From Desulfobacca sp. (GTDB taxonomy: Bacteria > Desulfobacterota > Desulfobaccia > Desulfobaccales > Desulfobaccaceae), in contig DYEV01000018.1 in assembly GCA_020725545.1 (NCBI GenBank), positions 1-32,780 of the forward strand: a stretch of 32,780 nucleotides of DNA. Reading direction: 5' to 3'. Both the position numbers and the translations under genes were made by a program. The notes below the pieces were generated by a model. The model saw only the letters and a program-made list of their open reading frames with translations, did not search any database and was not told the DNA's origin. Positions 24,029-31,995 of the stretch are shown here, piece by piece (positions within the stretch are counted from its first letter, which is position 1; every line of letters begins with the position of its first letter).

Positions 24029-25441
24029 TCACGATGCCGAAGCCTCAGGGCACGACGTCGGAGGAGCAAAAATCTTGCCGGGGTTCATAATATTATTGGG
24101 ATCGAAGGCCTTTTTGAGGCGGAGGCTGAGGGCGATGACGGCCTCGGACAACTCCAAACCGATATACGGCGCTTTGCTGATGCCAACGCCGTGTTCGCCG
24201 GAGAGAGTACCGTCCAGTTGCCGGACCACGGTAAAAATCTGCCCCACGGCTTTCTGGGCCGCCTCTCTTTCCCCGGGCTGGCTCCGGTCATACATGATAT
24301 TCACATGGATGTTGCCGTCGCCGGCGTGGCCGAAGCAGAGGATGGGCAAGCCGGCTTGAGCACTGATGCCCTCGATGGCGCTCACCAAGGCAGGGATCCG
24401 GCTAATGGGGACCACCACATCTTCGCTCAGTTTGTGGGGCTTAAGCTTGAAGGCGGCCGGCGACAGGACTTTGCGGGCCTGCCAGAGCCTGTCGGTCTCC
24501 GCCGGCGTCTGGGCCTCGAGCACCAGTGCCGCCTCTTGCCCCCGACAATAAGCTGCAACGGCTGCGGCTCGCTCTTGGACATCGTGGGGGTGGCCGTCCA
24601 CTTCGATGAGCAACAGGGCCTGGATGGCCTCGGGGAGCTCATAGGGCAGCCATTGGCGCACGCAGGCCAGGGAAGCACGGTCAAGGAATTCCAGGGCGCT
24701 GGGGGCCAACCGGGCCTTGAGGAGCCGCCCCACGGTTTCGGTGGCAAGCCGCAAATCTGTAAAACCCGCCAACAATGTCTGGCGGGCCGCTGGCTGCGGG
24801 ATGAGGCGGAGGATGATCCGGGTAATGATCCCCAGCGTCCCTTCCGAACCCACCAGCAGGCGAGTCAGATCATACCCCACAACTCCCTTGGCCGTCCGCA
24901 CCCCGGTATCAATAATTTCACCGGTGGGCAGGACTACCCGCAGGCCCAAAACATAATCCCGGGTCACCCCATATTGGACGGCGGCGCTGCCCCCGGCGTT
25001 TTCTGCCACATTGCCGCCGATGGTGCAAAAATTAGCACTGGAGGGATCGGGGGGATACCACAGTCCTACCTTGGCAGCCGCAGCCTTGATCTGGCCGGTA
25101 ATGACGCCGGGCTCCACCACGGCCAGAAAATTGTCCGGGTCGATCTCCAGGATCCGATTCAAGCGGGAGGTCACCACCACCAAGCCGCCCTGCACCGCCA
25201 GGGCACCACCGGTGGTGCCGGTGCCGGTGCCCCGAGGGATAACGGGAAAACGATAGTCATTGGCTATCTGGAGGATCCGGGAAATCTCGGTCTCATGGCC
25301 CGGCAAAGCCACTGCCTCGGGCACGAACAGGCCGTTGGCCGCGTCGTAGGCATAACAGTGGCGGTCGGCTGGGGCCGTCAGAAGATAATCGGGCCCCAAC
25401 ACAGTTTGCAGGGCTTGCAGGGCTTGAGGCGAAATCGTCAT
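24029..25441 (-). CDS. glcD: FAD-linked oxidase, GlcD / D-lactate dehydrogenase type
   Basis: A flavoprotein that oxidises a 2-hydroxy acid such as glycolate or D-lactate. The 470 residues have the PCMH-type FAD domain in the first half (VIPRGTGTGTTGGA at residues 67-80, WYPPDPSSANFCTIGGNVAENAGG) and a C-terminal substrate domain with CFGHAGDGNIHVNIMYD and LSGEHGVGISKAPYI. No Fe-S domain is fused, and no GlcE/GlcF or LldG-type partner is adjacent, so the electron acceptor is unknown. No good ribosome-binding site precedes the ATG. It is transcribed in the same direction as phaB-like and dsrC, but intergenic gaps and promoters separate them. Confidence 0.9.
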   Translation of the reverse strand: MTISPQALQALQTVLGPDYLLTAPADRHCYAYDAANGLFVPEAVALPGHETEISRILQIANDYRFPVIPRGTGTGTTGGALAVQGGLVVVTSRLNRILEIDPDNFLAVVEPGVITGQIKAAAAKVGLWYPPDPSSANFCTIGGNVAENAGGSAAVQYGVTRDYVLGLRVVLPTGEIIDTGVRTAKGVVGYDLTRLLVGSEGTLGIITRIILRLIPQPAARQTLLAGFTDLRLATETVGRLLKARLAPSALEFLDRASLACVRQWLPYELPEAIQALLLIEVDGHPHDVQERAAAVAAYCRGQEAALVLEAQTPAETDRLWQARKVLSPAAFKLKPHKLSEDVVVPISRIPALVSAIEGISAQAGLPILCFGHAGDGNIHVNIMYDRSQPGEREAAQKAVGQIFTVVRQLDGTLSGEHGVGISKAPYIGLELSEAVIALSLRLKKAFDPNNIMNPGKIFAPPTSCPEASAS

Positions 25442-25506
25442 GGCGTCTGGGCAGGCCGGGTTTTGGCAGAGGATTATCGGGATATCGGCCAGAGCGGTTT
25501 TTTTTT

Positions 25507-25512
25507 ATTATA
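25507..25512 (-). promoter_or_regulatory. -10-like element upstream of glcD
   Basis: A perfect TATAAT is read on the minus strand about 65 bases upstream of the glcD start, in an AT-rich tract. No convincing -35 hexamer was found at 16-18 bases. Confidence 0.35.
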
Positions 25513-25551
25513 TATCAGAAAATCTAGCCGTTGCCATCCCCCTCAAGACCA

Positions 25552-26346
25552 TTAACCTTTAGAGCCCAGGCGCAGGCCGCCGTGGATGAAGAAGGTATCC
25601 CCGGCCAGGGCCTCGTTGCGATAGAGTTCGCCGATCAGGGAGGCCACTTCGGCGGGTTCAATAAGGCGGCCGATGGGCACCTGCTCCAGGATTTTCTCCA
25701 GGGCTTTCTGGTTCATCCCCTTGACCATGGGCGTGCCCACATATCCCGGGGCAATAGCCACGCAGCGGATCTGTCCGGCCAAACCCCGCCGAAAGAGTTC
25801 GGCAGTGATCACCTTGGGCATGACGTTCATGGCCGCCTTGGTGGAGGAATAATTGATCTGACCGGCTGTGCCCAACGAACCGGTGGAAGAAAAAAGGCAG
25901 ATGAGTCCCCGACAATTGTGGTTGATCATCCGTTCCAGACATTCCCGGACGGTAAGAAAGACGCCGGTGAGGTTGATATTGATGACGGCCTGAAAGTTCT
26001 CCAAGGACATCTTTTTGGTGACCTTTCCTGTTTCCCGGTCGGGGGCTACCAAAAGACCGTCCCGGATAATGCCGGCCGCGGGAGCCACCAGATGAATCGC
26101 CCCGAAGGTGTCGATGGCCAGATCGGCCAAGCGGGCGCAGGCGGCTTCGCTGGTGGTATCGCCGGCCAAGGTCGCCACCTGACCGCCCCCGGCCCGGAGT
26201 TCGCCGGCCACCTGCTGCAAGCCGCTCTCACTGACATCACTCAATACCACTTTGCCGCCGTGCTGGACCCAATATTTGGCCAGCTCTGCGCCGATACCGC
26301 CAGCGCCGCCGGTAATAACTGCCACTGCATCCTGAATCGTTAACAT
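25552..26346 (-). CDS. phaB: SDR-family 3-oxoacyl/acetoacetyl-CoA reductase (PhaB-like)
   Basis: A short-chain dehydrogenase of 264 residues with TGGAGGIG (12-19), catalytic Ser153/Ser154, Y166 and K170 (YSSTK). D37 at the end of the second strand (VLSDVS) points to NAD(H) rather than NADP(H). Its place downstream of phaC and the phaE-like gene, on the same strand, suggests it reduces acetoacetyl-CoA to (R)-3-hydroxybutyryl-CoA for PHA synthesis. The insertion after the AG motif (IIRDGLLVAPDRETGKVTKK) is longer than in classical PhaB, so a different 3-oxoacyl or hydroxyacyl substrate is possible. The ATG follows GAGGGA closely. Fold and catalytic class are certain; the substrate is inferred from context. 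Confidence 0.8.
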   Translation of the reverse strand: MLTIQDAVAVITGGAGGIGAELAKYWVQHGGKVVLSDVSESGLQQVAGELRAGGGQVATLAGDTTSEAACARLADLAIDTFGAIHLVAPAAGIIRDGLLVAPDRETGKVTKKMSLENFQAVININLTGVFLTVRECLERMINHNCRGLICLFSSTGSLGTAGQINYSSTKAAMNVMPKVITAELFRRGLAGQIRCVAIAPGYVGTPMVKGMNQKALEKILEQVPIGRLIEPAEVASLIGELYRNEALAGDTFFIHGGLRLGSKG

Positions 26347-26401
26347 TCCCTCGGTTATCCTTTCGTTGTAATGCCAAAGCAGATTTAAAAATTATGGAGA
26401 T

Positions 26402-26887
26402 TTAGCCCTCCGGCTTTTCAATCCTTACGGCCTCACCCAGACCTTTGAGGAATTTTTGGAACTGCTCTCCCTGTTTTTCCACCAATTTTTGAAACTCCAA
26501 AGCGGTGGCAGCCAAGCCCAGGCCTTTTTCCTCCAAGAGTTGGCGCAGAACTTGGATGGTTTCCTCCTGTGCCGCCACTTTGTCCTTGAGAGCGTCACAT
26601 TCCTTGACCAAGTCAGCGTATTGTTGTTGCGGCACCAAACCCCAAAGCTGTAGGTAATCATGATAGGCAGCCTGGAGGTTCCCGGTCATATCTTCCCATT
26701 GTTTAGAGCTGTCCGAGTCCGCGGCTTCGGGTTCAGGTGCCGACGCTGAACTGAAAAACCAGGGACAGTATTGGGCTAACAGCGGTATACTTTTTTCCTG
26801 CCAAGCCAAGAGATCTTCCAAATATTTCTGATTCCGGGCGGCCTGTAAAAAGAGTCTGCCCCAGAATTCCAAGAGGCGATAGTCCAT
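26402..26887 (-). CDS. phaE: PhaE/PhaR-type PHA synthase accessory subunit
   Basis: A 161-residue mainly helical protein with a Pro/Glu/Ser-rich linker (residues 50-62). A C-terminal coiled coil follows (residues about 90-155: LVKECDALKDKVAAQEETIQ...). This resembles the second subunit of class III/IV PHA synthases, which activates PhaC, although it is shorter than classical PhaE (about 300-400 residues). Its ATG directly follows the phaC stop with no spacer, and its Shine-Dalgarno (GGAGG) lies in the last phaC codons, so the two are translationally coupled. That supports a stoichiometric partner role. An alternative is a large phasin. Confidence 0.65.
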   Translation of the reverse strand: MDYRLLEFWGRLFLQAARNQKYLEDLLAWQEKSIPLLAQYCPWFFSSASAPEPEAADSDSSKQWEDMTGNLQAAYHDYLQLWGLVPQQQYADLVKECDALKDKVAAQEETIQVLRQLLEEKGLGLAATALEFQKLVEKQGEQFQKFLKGLGEAVRIEKPEG

Positions 26888-28660
26888 TTAATCCTCCGTC
26901 AAAGGCGTGGACGGCGAGCTCTGATCTGCCGGTTCAAGGGCGGTCGCCATCGGTGCCGCAGCAGGAGAGGCCGCAGTCCCGGTAGTCTCAGTTTCAGCGA
27001 CGGAGGCTGGAGGGGGGATGGCTGCCGACGACGATTTGGCTGTCTTGGATCGAGCCCTCTCCCTGGCTGCCTGCCGGCTGGCCGCGGCTGCGGCCTTGTC
27101 GGCTTGGTCCTCCAAGTCAAGATGGAAACGCACCGGCCCCCGAAAATCCAGGAAGCACTGATCCAGAGAACATTCACTATCCGGCAACGACCAGCTGGTG
27201 GCGATGGCAACATGGCCCTTGGGAAAGACCGTAACCTCGGCATCCACCCAAGCGGTGGGCGCCAGAGCCGATTCTTTTTCCACCAGGTCATCTTTGTCGG
27301 CCACGCAGATGAGCCAAGGCAGGCCCTTCTCCTTGACCCGGGAAAAATTCAAGGGCCGGTTGAAAAGGCGTACCGGCAACGTCCCGTCAGCGGCTACCGG
27401 GATAGTGTAGGAATCGTAACTGAGCTTGCAGATCTCCAAAGGCAGATCGGTCTGGTCATACAAGAGCCAGTAGTTGATGGCCGCCGCCGTCTTGTTGATT
27501 TTCAAGGTCCGCTCGAAGAGCTTTATATCCCGAATAAAGGTAAAGATGGGGTTGTCCTTTTCGATACTCTTCAATTTATACACCCAGCTCATGAGCCGAC
27601 CATTCACCACCCGATTGCCGTTGGGCAAGGTCTTGAGGGCGAAGCGGATATCCTCAAAGAGAGGGGGGATTTGAGCTAAGAACGCAGCCAAACCAGCGCT
27701 CTTGGTACCGTCCATGGGGGCCACACTGGTAATAAGGGCATCCACCAGACCGTCCAGTTCGCCGGAAAGATAATTGATTATGGCCGTAAAGCCGCCCTGA
27801 CAATAGCCGCAGAGGGTAGCCGGCCGTTTGTGCGCGGCGGAGATCTGCTCCAGAAAATATTTGGTATCCAGGCAATCGTCTTCGCCGGTCATGACCTGTA
27901 CGGCCGGGGTGGTGTCAATATCTTTGACGATGCGGATATACGTGGGAATCCCCTGATTGGCGAAACAATGCACAAAACTTTTGCCTTCATCCGGCAGGAA
28001 CGCCAAAATGTTGGCCCCCAGGACATAAGGCGGGATGATCAATACGGGTTTGCCGCCACTGCGGACCCGGACGTCCTTGTTACGGGGCAGGACTTGGTAG
28101 AGCAGGAACCGCTCGGTTTCAGCGGTTTTCACATAGGTGCCATCATCGAAGTGAAAGCCGTATTCCGGCTCGATGTCCCGGATGGCCTTGGGGTAATCGT
28201 GTACCACCAGTTCCAGGAGCCGGGCCTGTCTGGCCATAAAGGCAGCGATATCTTCACCGGGTTGGTCGCAGAGGGTATTGATCCAAGCCCGGTAACCCTG
28301 CTCCAACTGCTGGGCTTGGAAATCAGAAAGGGCCTTCAAGCCAATATTGAAACCTTGCCCTGTCAAACGCAGATTAAATTCCAACAGGGAGAGATGATCA
28401 AGCAGAAGCCGTTCGGGCGGTTGTTGTTCTAGGTGGTCTTTCTCTAAGGCCACAAATGATTCCAACGCCGAGAACGTGGGGGCTAAAAAATCCAGACAAT
28501 AACGGCTCAACCCCACCCAATACGTCTGCAACAGGCGGGCCTGATCAATGCTGGCCGAGATCAGCTTGGCCTGCAAATCCAAAACTTTTTCCGGCAGGAT
28601 TTCCGGCTGAGGGGCATCCTCCGCGGTCAGCAGGCGAGTCGCAACTTTCGACTCCGACAT
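26888..28660 (-). CDS. phaC: Poly(3-hydroxyalkanoate) synthase
   Basis: Polymerises (R)-3-hydroxyacyl-CoA into PHA at the granule surface. The 590 residues show the lipase-like box GYCQGG with catalytic C287, the aspartate in VADKDDL (D457 or D458), and H483 in PKGHVAI, all in an alpha/beta-hydrolase fold from about residue 165. The N-terminal 165 residues are helical and resemble the class I N-terminal domain in size. The last 70 residues are an Ala/Pro/Ser/Thr-rich, probably disordered tail (after about residue 520). The true start is ATG at 28660, after AAGGAG; the upstream frame to 28762 crosses a terminator hairpin. Class I size combined with a coupled PhaE-like gene does not fit the standard class scheme. 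Confidence 0.9.
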   Translation of the reverse strand: MSESKVATRLLTAEDAPQPEILPEKVLDLQAKLISASIDQARLLQTYWVGLSRYCLDFLAPTFSALESFVALEKDHLEQQPPERLLLDHLSLLEFNLRLTGQGFNIGLKALSDFQAQQLEQGYRAWINTLCDQPGEDIAAFMARQARLLELVVHDYPKAIRDIEPEYGFHFDDGTYVKTAETERFLLYQVLPRNKDVRVRSGGKPVLIIPPYVLGANILAFLPDEGKSFVHCFANQGIPTYIRIVKDIDTTPAVQVMTGEDDCLDTKYFLEQISAAHKRPATLCGYCQGGFTAIINYLSGELDGLVDALITSVAPMDGTKSAGLAAFLAQIPPLFEDIRFALKTLPNGNRVVNGRLMSWVYKLKSIEKDNPIFTFIRDIKLFERTLKINKTAAAINYWLLYDQTDLPLEICKLSYDSYTIPVAADGTLPVRLFNRPLNFSRVKEKGLPWLICVADKDDLVEKESALAPTAWVDAEVTVFPKGHVAIATSWSLPDSECSLDQCFLDFRGPVRFHLDLEDQADKAAAAASRQAARERARSKTAKSSSAAIPPPASVAETETTGTAASPAAAPMATALEPADQSSPSTPLTED

Positions 28661-28702
28661 GGTATACTCCTTAACAAAACTCCATACGACTTGTGTCAGT
28701 GA

Positions 28703-28745
28703 GGCAAAACACCAAGCAACCCCAAAAGGGCTGAGGTTGCTTGGT
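28703..28745 (-). terminator. Intrinsic terminator/attenuator between the phasin genes and phaC
   Basis: On the minus strand ACCAAGCAACC and GGTTGCTTGGT form a perfect 11-bp stem (28735-28745 with 28711-28721), followed by GTTTTGCC. It lies after the second phasin and before phaC. Partial read-through would give abundant phasin and less synthase from one promoter. Confidence 0.65.
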
Positions 28746-28828
28746 TGACCAATCAACCGCACGTGAGATCCGGTCCTCCGGAGTGAGCGGTATGCCTCTG
28801 ATGGGGCAGGCCACGCCTTTGCGGTGGT

Positions 28829-29119
28829 CTAATCGGTCTTGGCTTTTTCAGCCTTTTGGGCTTCGACAAAAAAAGCGTCCAGCTTTTTGAAGTTTTCATC
28901 CATGGTCTTTTTAAAATCTTCACAGCTTTTTTTGTAGGACTTATTCCATTCGGCCAGGCCTCTCTTGACATCTTCCGGCAGATTGCCCATCTGGCCAAGG
29001 AACAAGGCGCCCATGCGGTCCATCTGTTCCTGCAGCATCATCATGGCGGCATAGGAATTGTCAAAGGAGGTTTTATAAAAGTCCAACATCTGCTTGCCTA
29101 ATTTTTTAGGGTCCATCAT
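28829..29119 (-). CDS. Phasin-type PHA granule protein (second copy)
   Basis: A 96-residue amphipathic helical protein rich in Met, Lys and Asp, with a charged C-terminus (AQKAEKAKTD). It is a clear paralog of the phasin just upstream: both share DPKK, a SYxxxxxLQxQMxRxG region, GxxPE and AEWxxxYKKxCE. Phasins coat the PHA granule and control its size. No signal peptide or membrane segment is present. A good Shine-Dalgarno (GAGGAGCAACCT) precedes the ATG at 29119; the next codon is also ATG. It is probably co-transcribed with the upstream phasin. Confidence 0.78.
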   Translation of the reverse strand: MMDPKKLGKQMLDFYKTSFDNSYAAMMMLQEQMDRMGALFLGQMGNLPEDVKRGLAEWNKSYKKSCEDFKKTMDENFKKLDAFFVEAQKAEKAKTD

Positions 29120-29149
29120 AGGTTGCTCCTCGTAATGACTGGCCGCCGC

Positions 29150-29407
29150 TTAGGCTACCAGGGTTTCCAGATTTTGGAAGCCGCTGTCGACCATCGCCTT
29201 GGCCTGCTCGCATTGTTTTTTGTAGGCGGCCTGCCATTCGGCCATGTTTTTCTTCGCCTCTTCCGGGTAGCTGCCCACCTGTCCCCAGCACATCTGCCCC
29301 AACCGCTCCATCTGGGTCTGCATCAGGGTCAGAGTATTGTAGGATTGATCGAAAACCATTTTAGACATTTGAATCATTTCCAGGGTCATCTTTTTGGGAT
29401 CAAACAT
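29150..29407 (-). CDS. Phasin-type PHA granule protein (first copy)
   Basis: An 85-residue helical protein beginning MFDPKKMTLEMIQMSKMVFDQS. It is of the same family as the following phasin and probably arose by tandem duplication. The strong promoter at 29449-29477 and the Shine-Dalgarno AAGGAG suggest high expression, as expected for the most abundant granule protein. It is divergent from phaR, whose product would repress it until granules form. A cysteine pair (MCWG, KQCEQ) is present, but its importance is unknown. Confidence 0.78.
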   Translation of the reverse strand: MFDPKKMTLEMIQMSKMVFDQSYNTLTLMQTQMERLGQMCWGQVGSYPEEAKKNMAEWQAAYKKQCEQAKAMVDSGFQNLETLVA

Positions 29408-29448
29408 TGTGCTTCTCCTTGCTGCCGGTCAAGCCGGGTTTTTCTCTT

Positions 29449-29477
29449 ACTGTAACCGCTGCCACGGCCCTTGTCAA
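29449..29477 (-). promoter_or_regulatory. Sigma-70 promoter for the phasin-phaC run
   Basis: On the minus strand a perfect TTGACA lies 17 bases upstream of TACAGT (four of six matches), about 42 bases before the phasin ATG. The palindrome 29484-29500 begins 7 bases upstream of the -35 box. Confidence 0.7.
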
Positions 29478-29483
29478 GGAAAT

Positions 29484-29500
29484 ATTTTGCACTGCAAAAT
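29484..29500. promoter_or_regulatory. 17-bp palindrome, candidate PhaR operator 1
   Basis: ATTTTGCACTGCAAAAT is a perfect palindrome around a central C. It lies next to the phasin -35 box and between the divergent phasin and phaR genes. Known PhaR sites in other bacteria are TGC/GCA-rich palindromes, which this matches in style. Confidence 0.6.
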
Positions 29501-29593
29501 TTTTTTCTGGATAGAACCATCTCTCGTACTAGCTTTTTTATCAGAAGAATTTAGAAAATATGCAGGTTTCGGCCCTTCTCAAGGCAAATTAAA

Positions 29594-29622
29594 TTGCTAA
29601 CTGCAAAAAATTCCGTTACAAT
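29594..29622 (+). promoter_or_regulatory. phaR promoter with overlapping candidate PhaR operator 2
   Basis: TTGCTA (29594-29599) and TACAAT (29617-29622) are 17 bases apart, a good sigma-70 promoter 22 bases before the phaR ATG. TTGC-TAACT-GCAA (29594-29606) overlaps the -35 box and repeats the TTGC...GCAA pattern of the palindrome at 29484-29500, which would permit autorepression. Confidence 0.55.
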
Positions 29623-29644
29623 ATCATTTTTAAGGGAGAAGACC

Positions 29645-30121
29645 ATGTCTGAACCGGTGATCATCAAAAAATATGCCAATCGGCGGCTGTATGATACGGA
29701 GCATCGCGTGTTTGTGAGCCTGGGCCAGATCGCCCAGATGATCAAGAAAGGTCGGGAGGTGCAGGTCAGGGACGAGACCACCGGTGAGGATGTCACCGCC
29801 TATGTTCTGACCCAGATAGTCTTGGAGGAAGCCCGGAAGAAATCGCTGCTGCTGCCCGTGTCGTTGTTGTCGCTGCTCATCCGTTCGGGCACAACGGTTC
29901 TGAGTGAGTTTTTTGATAAGTATCTGGAGCAGGTTTTGAAAAATTATCTGGCCTACAAACAGGCTATGGACGCCCAATTCCGGACCTGGCTGGAGTTGGG
30001 CCAGGATCTGTCTACCCTCACCTCCGAGGCCATGGCCAACCTGACGCCGCTGCCGTGGCTGGATCTCTTCCCCAAGCCCAGTGCGCCGGCAGCCGAGCCG
30101 GAAAAAGAAGAACAGTCATAA
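29645..30121 (+). CDS. phaR: PHA synthesis repressor PhaR
   Basis: A DNA- and PHA-binding repressor of phasin genes. The 158 residues open with the diagnostic PHB_acc_N domain (IIKKYANRRLYDTEHRVFVSLGQIAQMIKKGREVQVRDETTGEDVTAYVLTQIVLEE, about residues 6-63). A helical region that should bind the granule surface follows, then an acidic Pro/Ala tail (PSAPAAEPEKEEQS). ATG at 29645 is chosen over 29594 because AGGGAGA precedes it and the family begins there; the longer frame would start within the promoter. The current model from other bacteria is that nascent PHA titrates PhaR off the phasin promoter. The divergent arrangement here fits that. Confidence 0.93.
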   Translation: MSEPVIIKKYANRRLYDTEHRVFVSLGQIAQMIKKGREVQVRDETTGEDVTAYVLTQIVLEEARKKSLLLPVSLLSLLIRSGTTVLSEFFDKYLEQVLKNYLAYKQAMDAQFRTWLELGQDLSTLTSEAMANLTPLPWLDLFPKPSAPAAEPEKEEQS

Positions 30122-30169
30122 ATCTCATGAAGGACGTGGGCGACCCTTGACTGGCGCCGCCCTCTGAAG

Positions 30170-30733
30170 TTATTCTTGGAGATATTTGACCATCAGGACC
30201 AGGTCCGATTCCGTCCCTTCCAGATCCTTGACAAACCCCCGCAGGTTAGCCACTTCCTTGAAGCCCATTTTTTCGAAAAGATAGAAAGCCTTGTCGAGTC
30301 GGGGTGGAATTTCGATGTGAATCTGCTCTAGACCCAGTCTCTTGGCAATATCAATGAGGTTCTGCAGGAGTAGAGTCCCCAGACCCCGCACCCGATATTG
30401 GGTGGAGGTGGTCAGCCGCAGTTCAGCCTGATGTCGGGTCCACCCTATGGGGTTAAAATGCAGGGTGGCATCGCCGACAATATCGCCATTGTGAAAGGCA
30501 ATCAGGGAGAGAATATTGTCGTAATCCAGTTCATAGATCCAGTTCTCGATGACTTTGGGATCCGAAACATCCTCTTTCAGACAGAGACGGTCCTCCTGGG
30601 GTAGGTTGGCGAAATAGGCTGCCAGTTTGGCTTCATCCTCTTTCAGCAGGGGCCGGAGGGTGACGGGCGTGCCATCGTCCAACGAAACTGTTTTGGGATA
30701 GGTGGTCGTGAGTATTTCTAGTAAGGTATCCAT
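30170..30733 (-). CDS. GNAT N-acetyltransferase (paralog A, downstream of phaA)
   Basis: A 187-residue GNAT-fold protein. The acetyl-CoA pyrophosphate loop is in YRVRGLGTLLLQNLI (R-x-x-G-x-G type), after the ELRLTTS strand. C-terminal FEKMGFKEV is also typical. It is clearly paralogous to the GNAT at 31996-32553: both share YPK, DGxxVTLRP, FFANL/YFANL, EDR, YDN, ATLH, GW-RH and a final LMVK-LQ. GGAGAAGATC precedes the ATG. It lies 48 bases downstream of the thiolase and is probably in the same operon. The substrate is unknown; lysine acetylation of a neighbouring enzyme is only a suggestion. Confidence 0.82.
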   Translation of the reverse strand: MDTLLEILTTTYPKTVSLDDGTPVTLRPLLKEDEAKLAAYFANLPQEDRLCLKEDVSDPKVIENWIYELDYDNILSLIAFHNGDIVGDATLHFNPIGWTRHQAELRLTTSTQYRVRGLGTLLLQNLIDIAKRLGLEQIHIEIPPRLDKAFYLFEKMGFKEVANLRGFVKDLEGTESDLVLMVKYLQE

Positions 30734-30781
30734 GATCTTCTCCGCGTGCTTCCTCAGTCAGGCCGTTTTCGGGGGGTATTA

Positions 30782-31975
30782 TCAGAAATACCAGCCGCGC
30801 TCCACAATCATCGCATAGCCCATGCCGCCGCCGACGCAGAGACTGGCTAGACCCACTTCCACTTGCCGTTTTTTCATCTCGTAGACCAAGGTGACGAGGA
30901 TGCGGGCGCCGCTGCAGCCAATGGGGTGGCCCAGGGCGATAGCGCCGCCGTTCACGTTGACGATTTCCGGGGATAGATGCAGTTCTTTGAGGCAGGCGAG
31001 GGACTGGGCGGCAAAGGCCTCATTAAGTTCAACCAGTTCAATTTTTTTGCCCAGCAATTCGGTGGCCTTTTCGATGGCCGCGCGGACCGCGAAGATAGGT
31101 CCGGTGCCCATCAGCTCGGGTTCGCAGCCAGCAACGCTATAGCCGACGATTTTAGCCAGGGGCCGAATCCCCATCTTTAAAGCCCGCTCTGCTGTCATGA
31201 GGAGCAGGGCGGCAGCGCCGTCATTGATGCCCGACGAGTTGCCGGCGGTAATCGTGCCGTTTTTGGCAAAGGCCGGCTTCAGCTTGGCCAACTTCTCGGC
31301 GGTGGTGCCGAAGCGGGGGAATTCATCGGTATCAAAAATGATGGGGTCGCCCTTGCGTTGGGGCACCTCAACGGGGACGATCTCGTCCCGAAACCGTCCG
31401 GATTTTATCGCGGCCTCAGCCCGCTGCTGGCTCAGAGCAGCGAATTCGTCCTGGTCCTGCCGACTTAACTGAAAGCGTTCCGCAACATTTTCGGCGGTGA
31501 TACCCATGTGGGTGTCACCGAAAGAGCACCAGAGACCGTCATGGATCATGGTATCCAAGATCTGGACGTGTCCCATGCGTGCCCCCCAGCGCACCTGGGG
31601 CAGGACAAAGGGGGCCTGGCTCATGCTCTCCATGCCGCCGGCCACGACGATTTCAGCGGCGTCAACCTGAATTTTTTGGATACCGGTAATTACCGCCTCC
31701 ATGCCGGAGCCGCAGACGGCGTTCACCGTGATGGCCGGGGTATATTGGGAGACGCCGGCCAACAGGGCAGCCTGGCGGGCCGGATTCTGTCCCTCGCCGG
31801 CCTGAAGAACATTGCCCATGACCACCAGATCAACTTTATCCTGACGAATTTTGGCCCGGTGCAAAACTTCTTTAATAACGATACCGCCCAGCTCCACCGC
31901 CGGTATCTCCCGCAAGGTACCGCCAAAGGTGCCGATGGGAGTCCGCACGGCACTGGCAATAACAACTTCTTGCAT
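30782..31975 (-). CDS. phaA: Acetyl-CoA acetyltransferase (beta-ketothiolase, PhaA)
   Basis: Condenses two acetyl-CoA to acetoacetyl-CoA, feeding PHA synthesis, or the reverse in degradation. The 397 residues contain the thiolase active-site C88 (NAVCGSGMEAV), H350 (GHPIGCSG) and C380 (SLCVGGGMG), plus GGMESMSQAPFVL. The MGIxAENVAE and NASGINDGAAA-like (NSSGINDGAAAL) stretches are those of biosynthetic thiolases. ATG at 31975 is chosen because GAGAGGGA precedes it, matching the usual MxEVVIASAVRTPIG start. It is flanked by two paralogous GNAT genes on the same strand. Linkage with the PHA genes supports the PhaA role, but a part in butyrate or fatty-acid oxidation is possible. Confidence 0.93.
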   Translation of the reverse strand: MQEVVIASAVRTPIGTFGGTLREIPAVELGGIVIKEVLHRAKIRQDKVDLVVMGNVLQAGEGQNPARQAALLAGVSQYTPAITVNAVCGSGMEAVITGIQKIQVDAAEIVVAGGMESMSQAPFVLPQVRWGARMGHVQILDTMIHDGLWCSFGDTHMGITAENVAERFQLSRQDQDEFAALSQQRAEAAIKSGRFRDEIVPVEVPQRKGDPIIFDTDEFPRFGTTAEKLAKLKPAFAKNGTITAGNSSGINDGAAALLLMTAERALKMGIRPLAKIVGYSVAGCEPELMGTGPIFAVRAAIEKATELLGKKIELVELNEAFAAQSLACLKELHLSPEIVNVNGGAIALGHPIGCSGARILVTLVYEMKKRQVEVGLASLCVGGGMGYAMIVERGWYF

Positions 31976-31995
31976 TTTTTCCCTCTCTTTTCGGT

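Noticed and set aside
24191-25555. Plus-strand frame of 454 codons opposite glcD
   Set aside because: Antisense shadow; the product is Gly/His/Gln-rich without any domain, while glcD motifs are clear.
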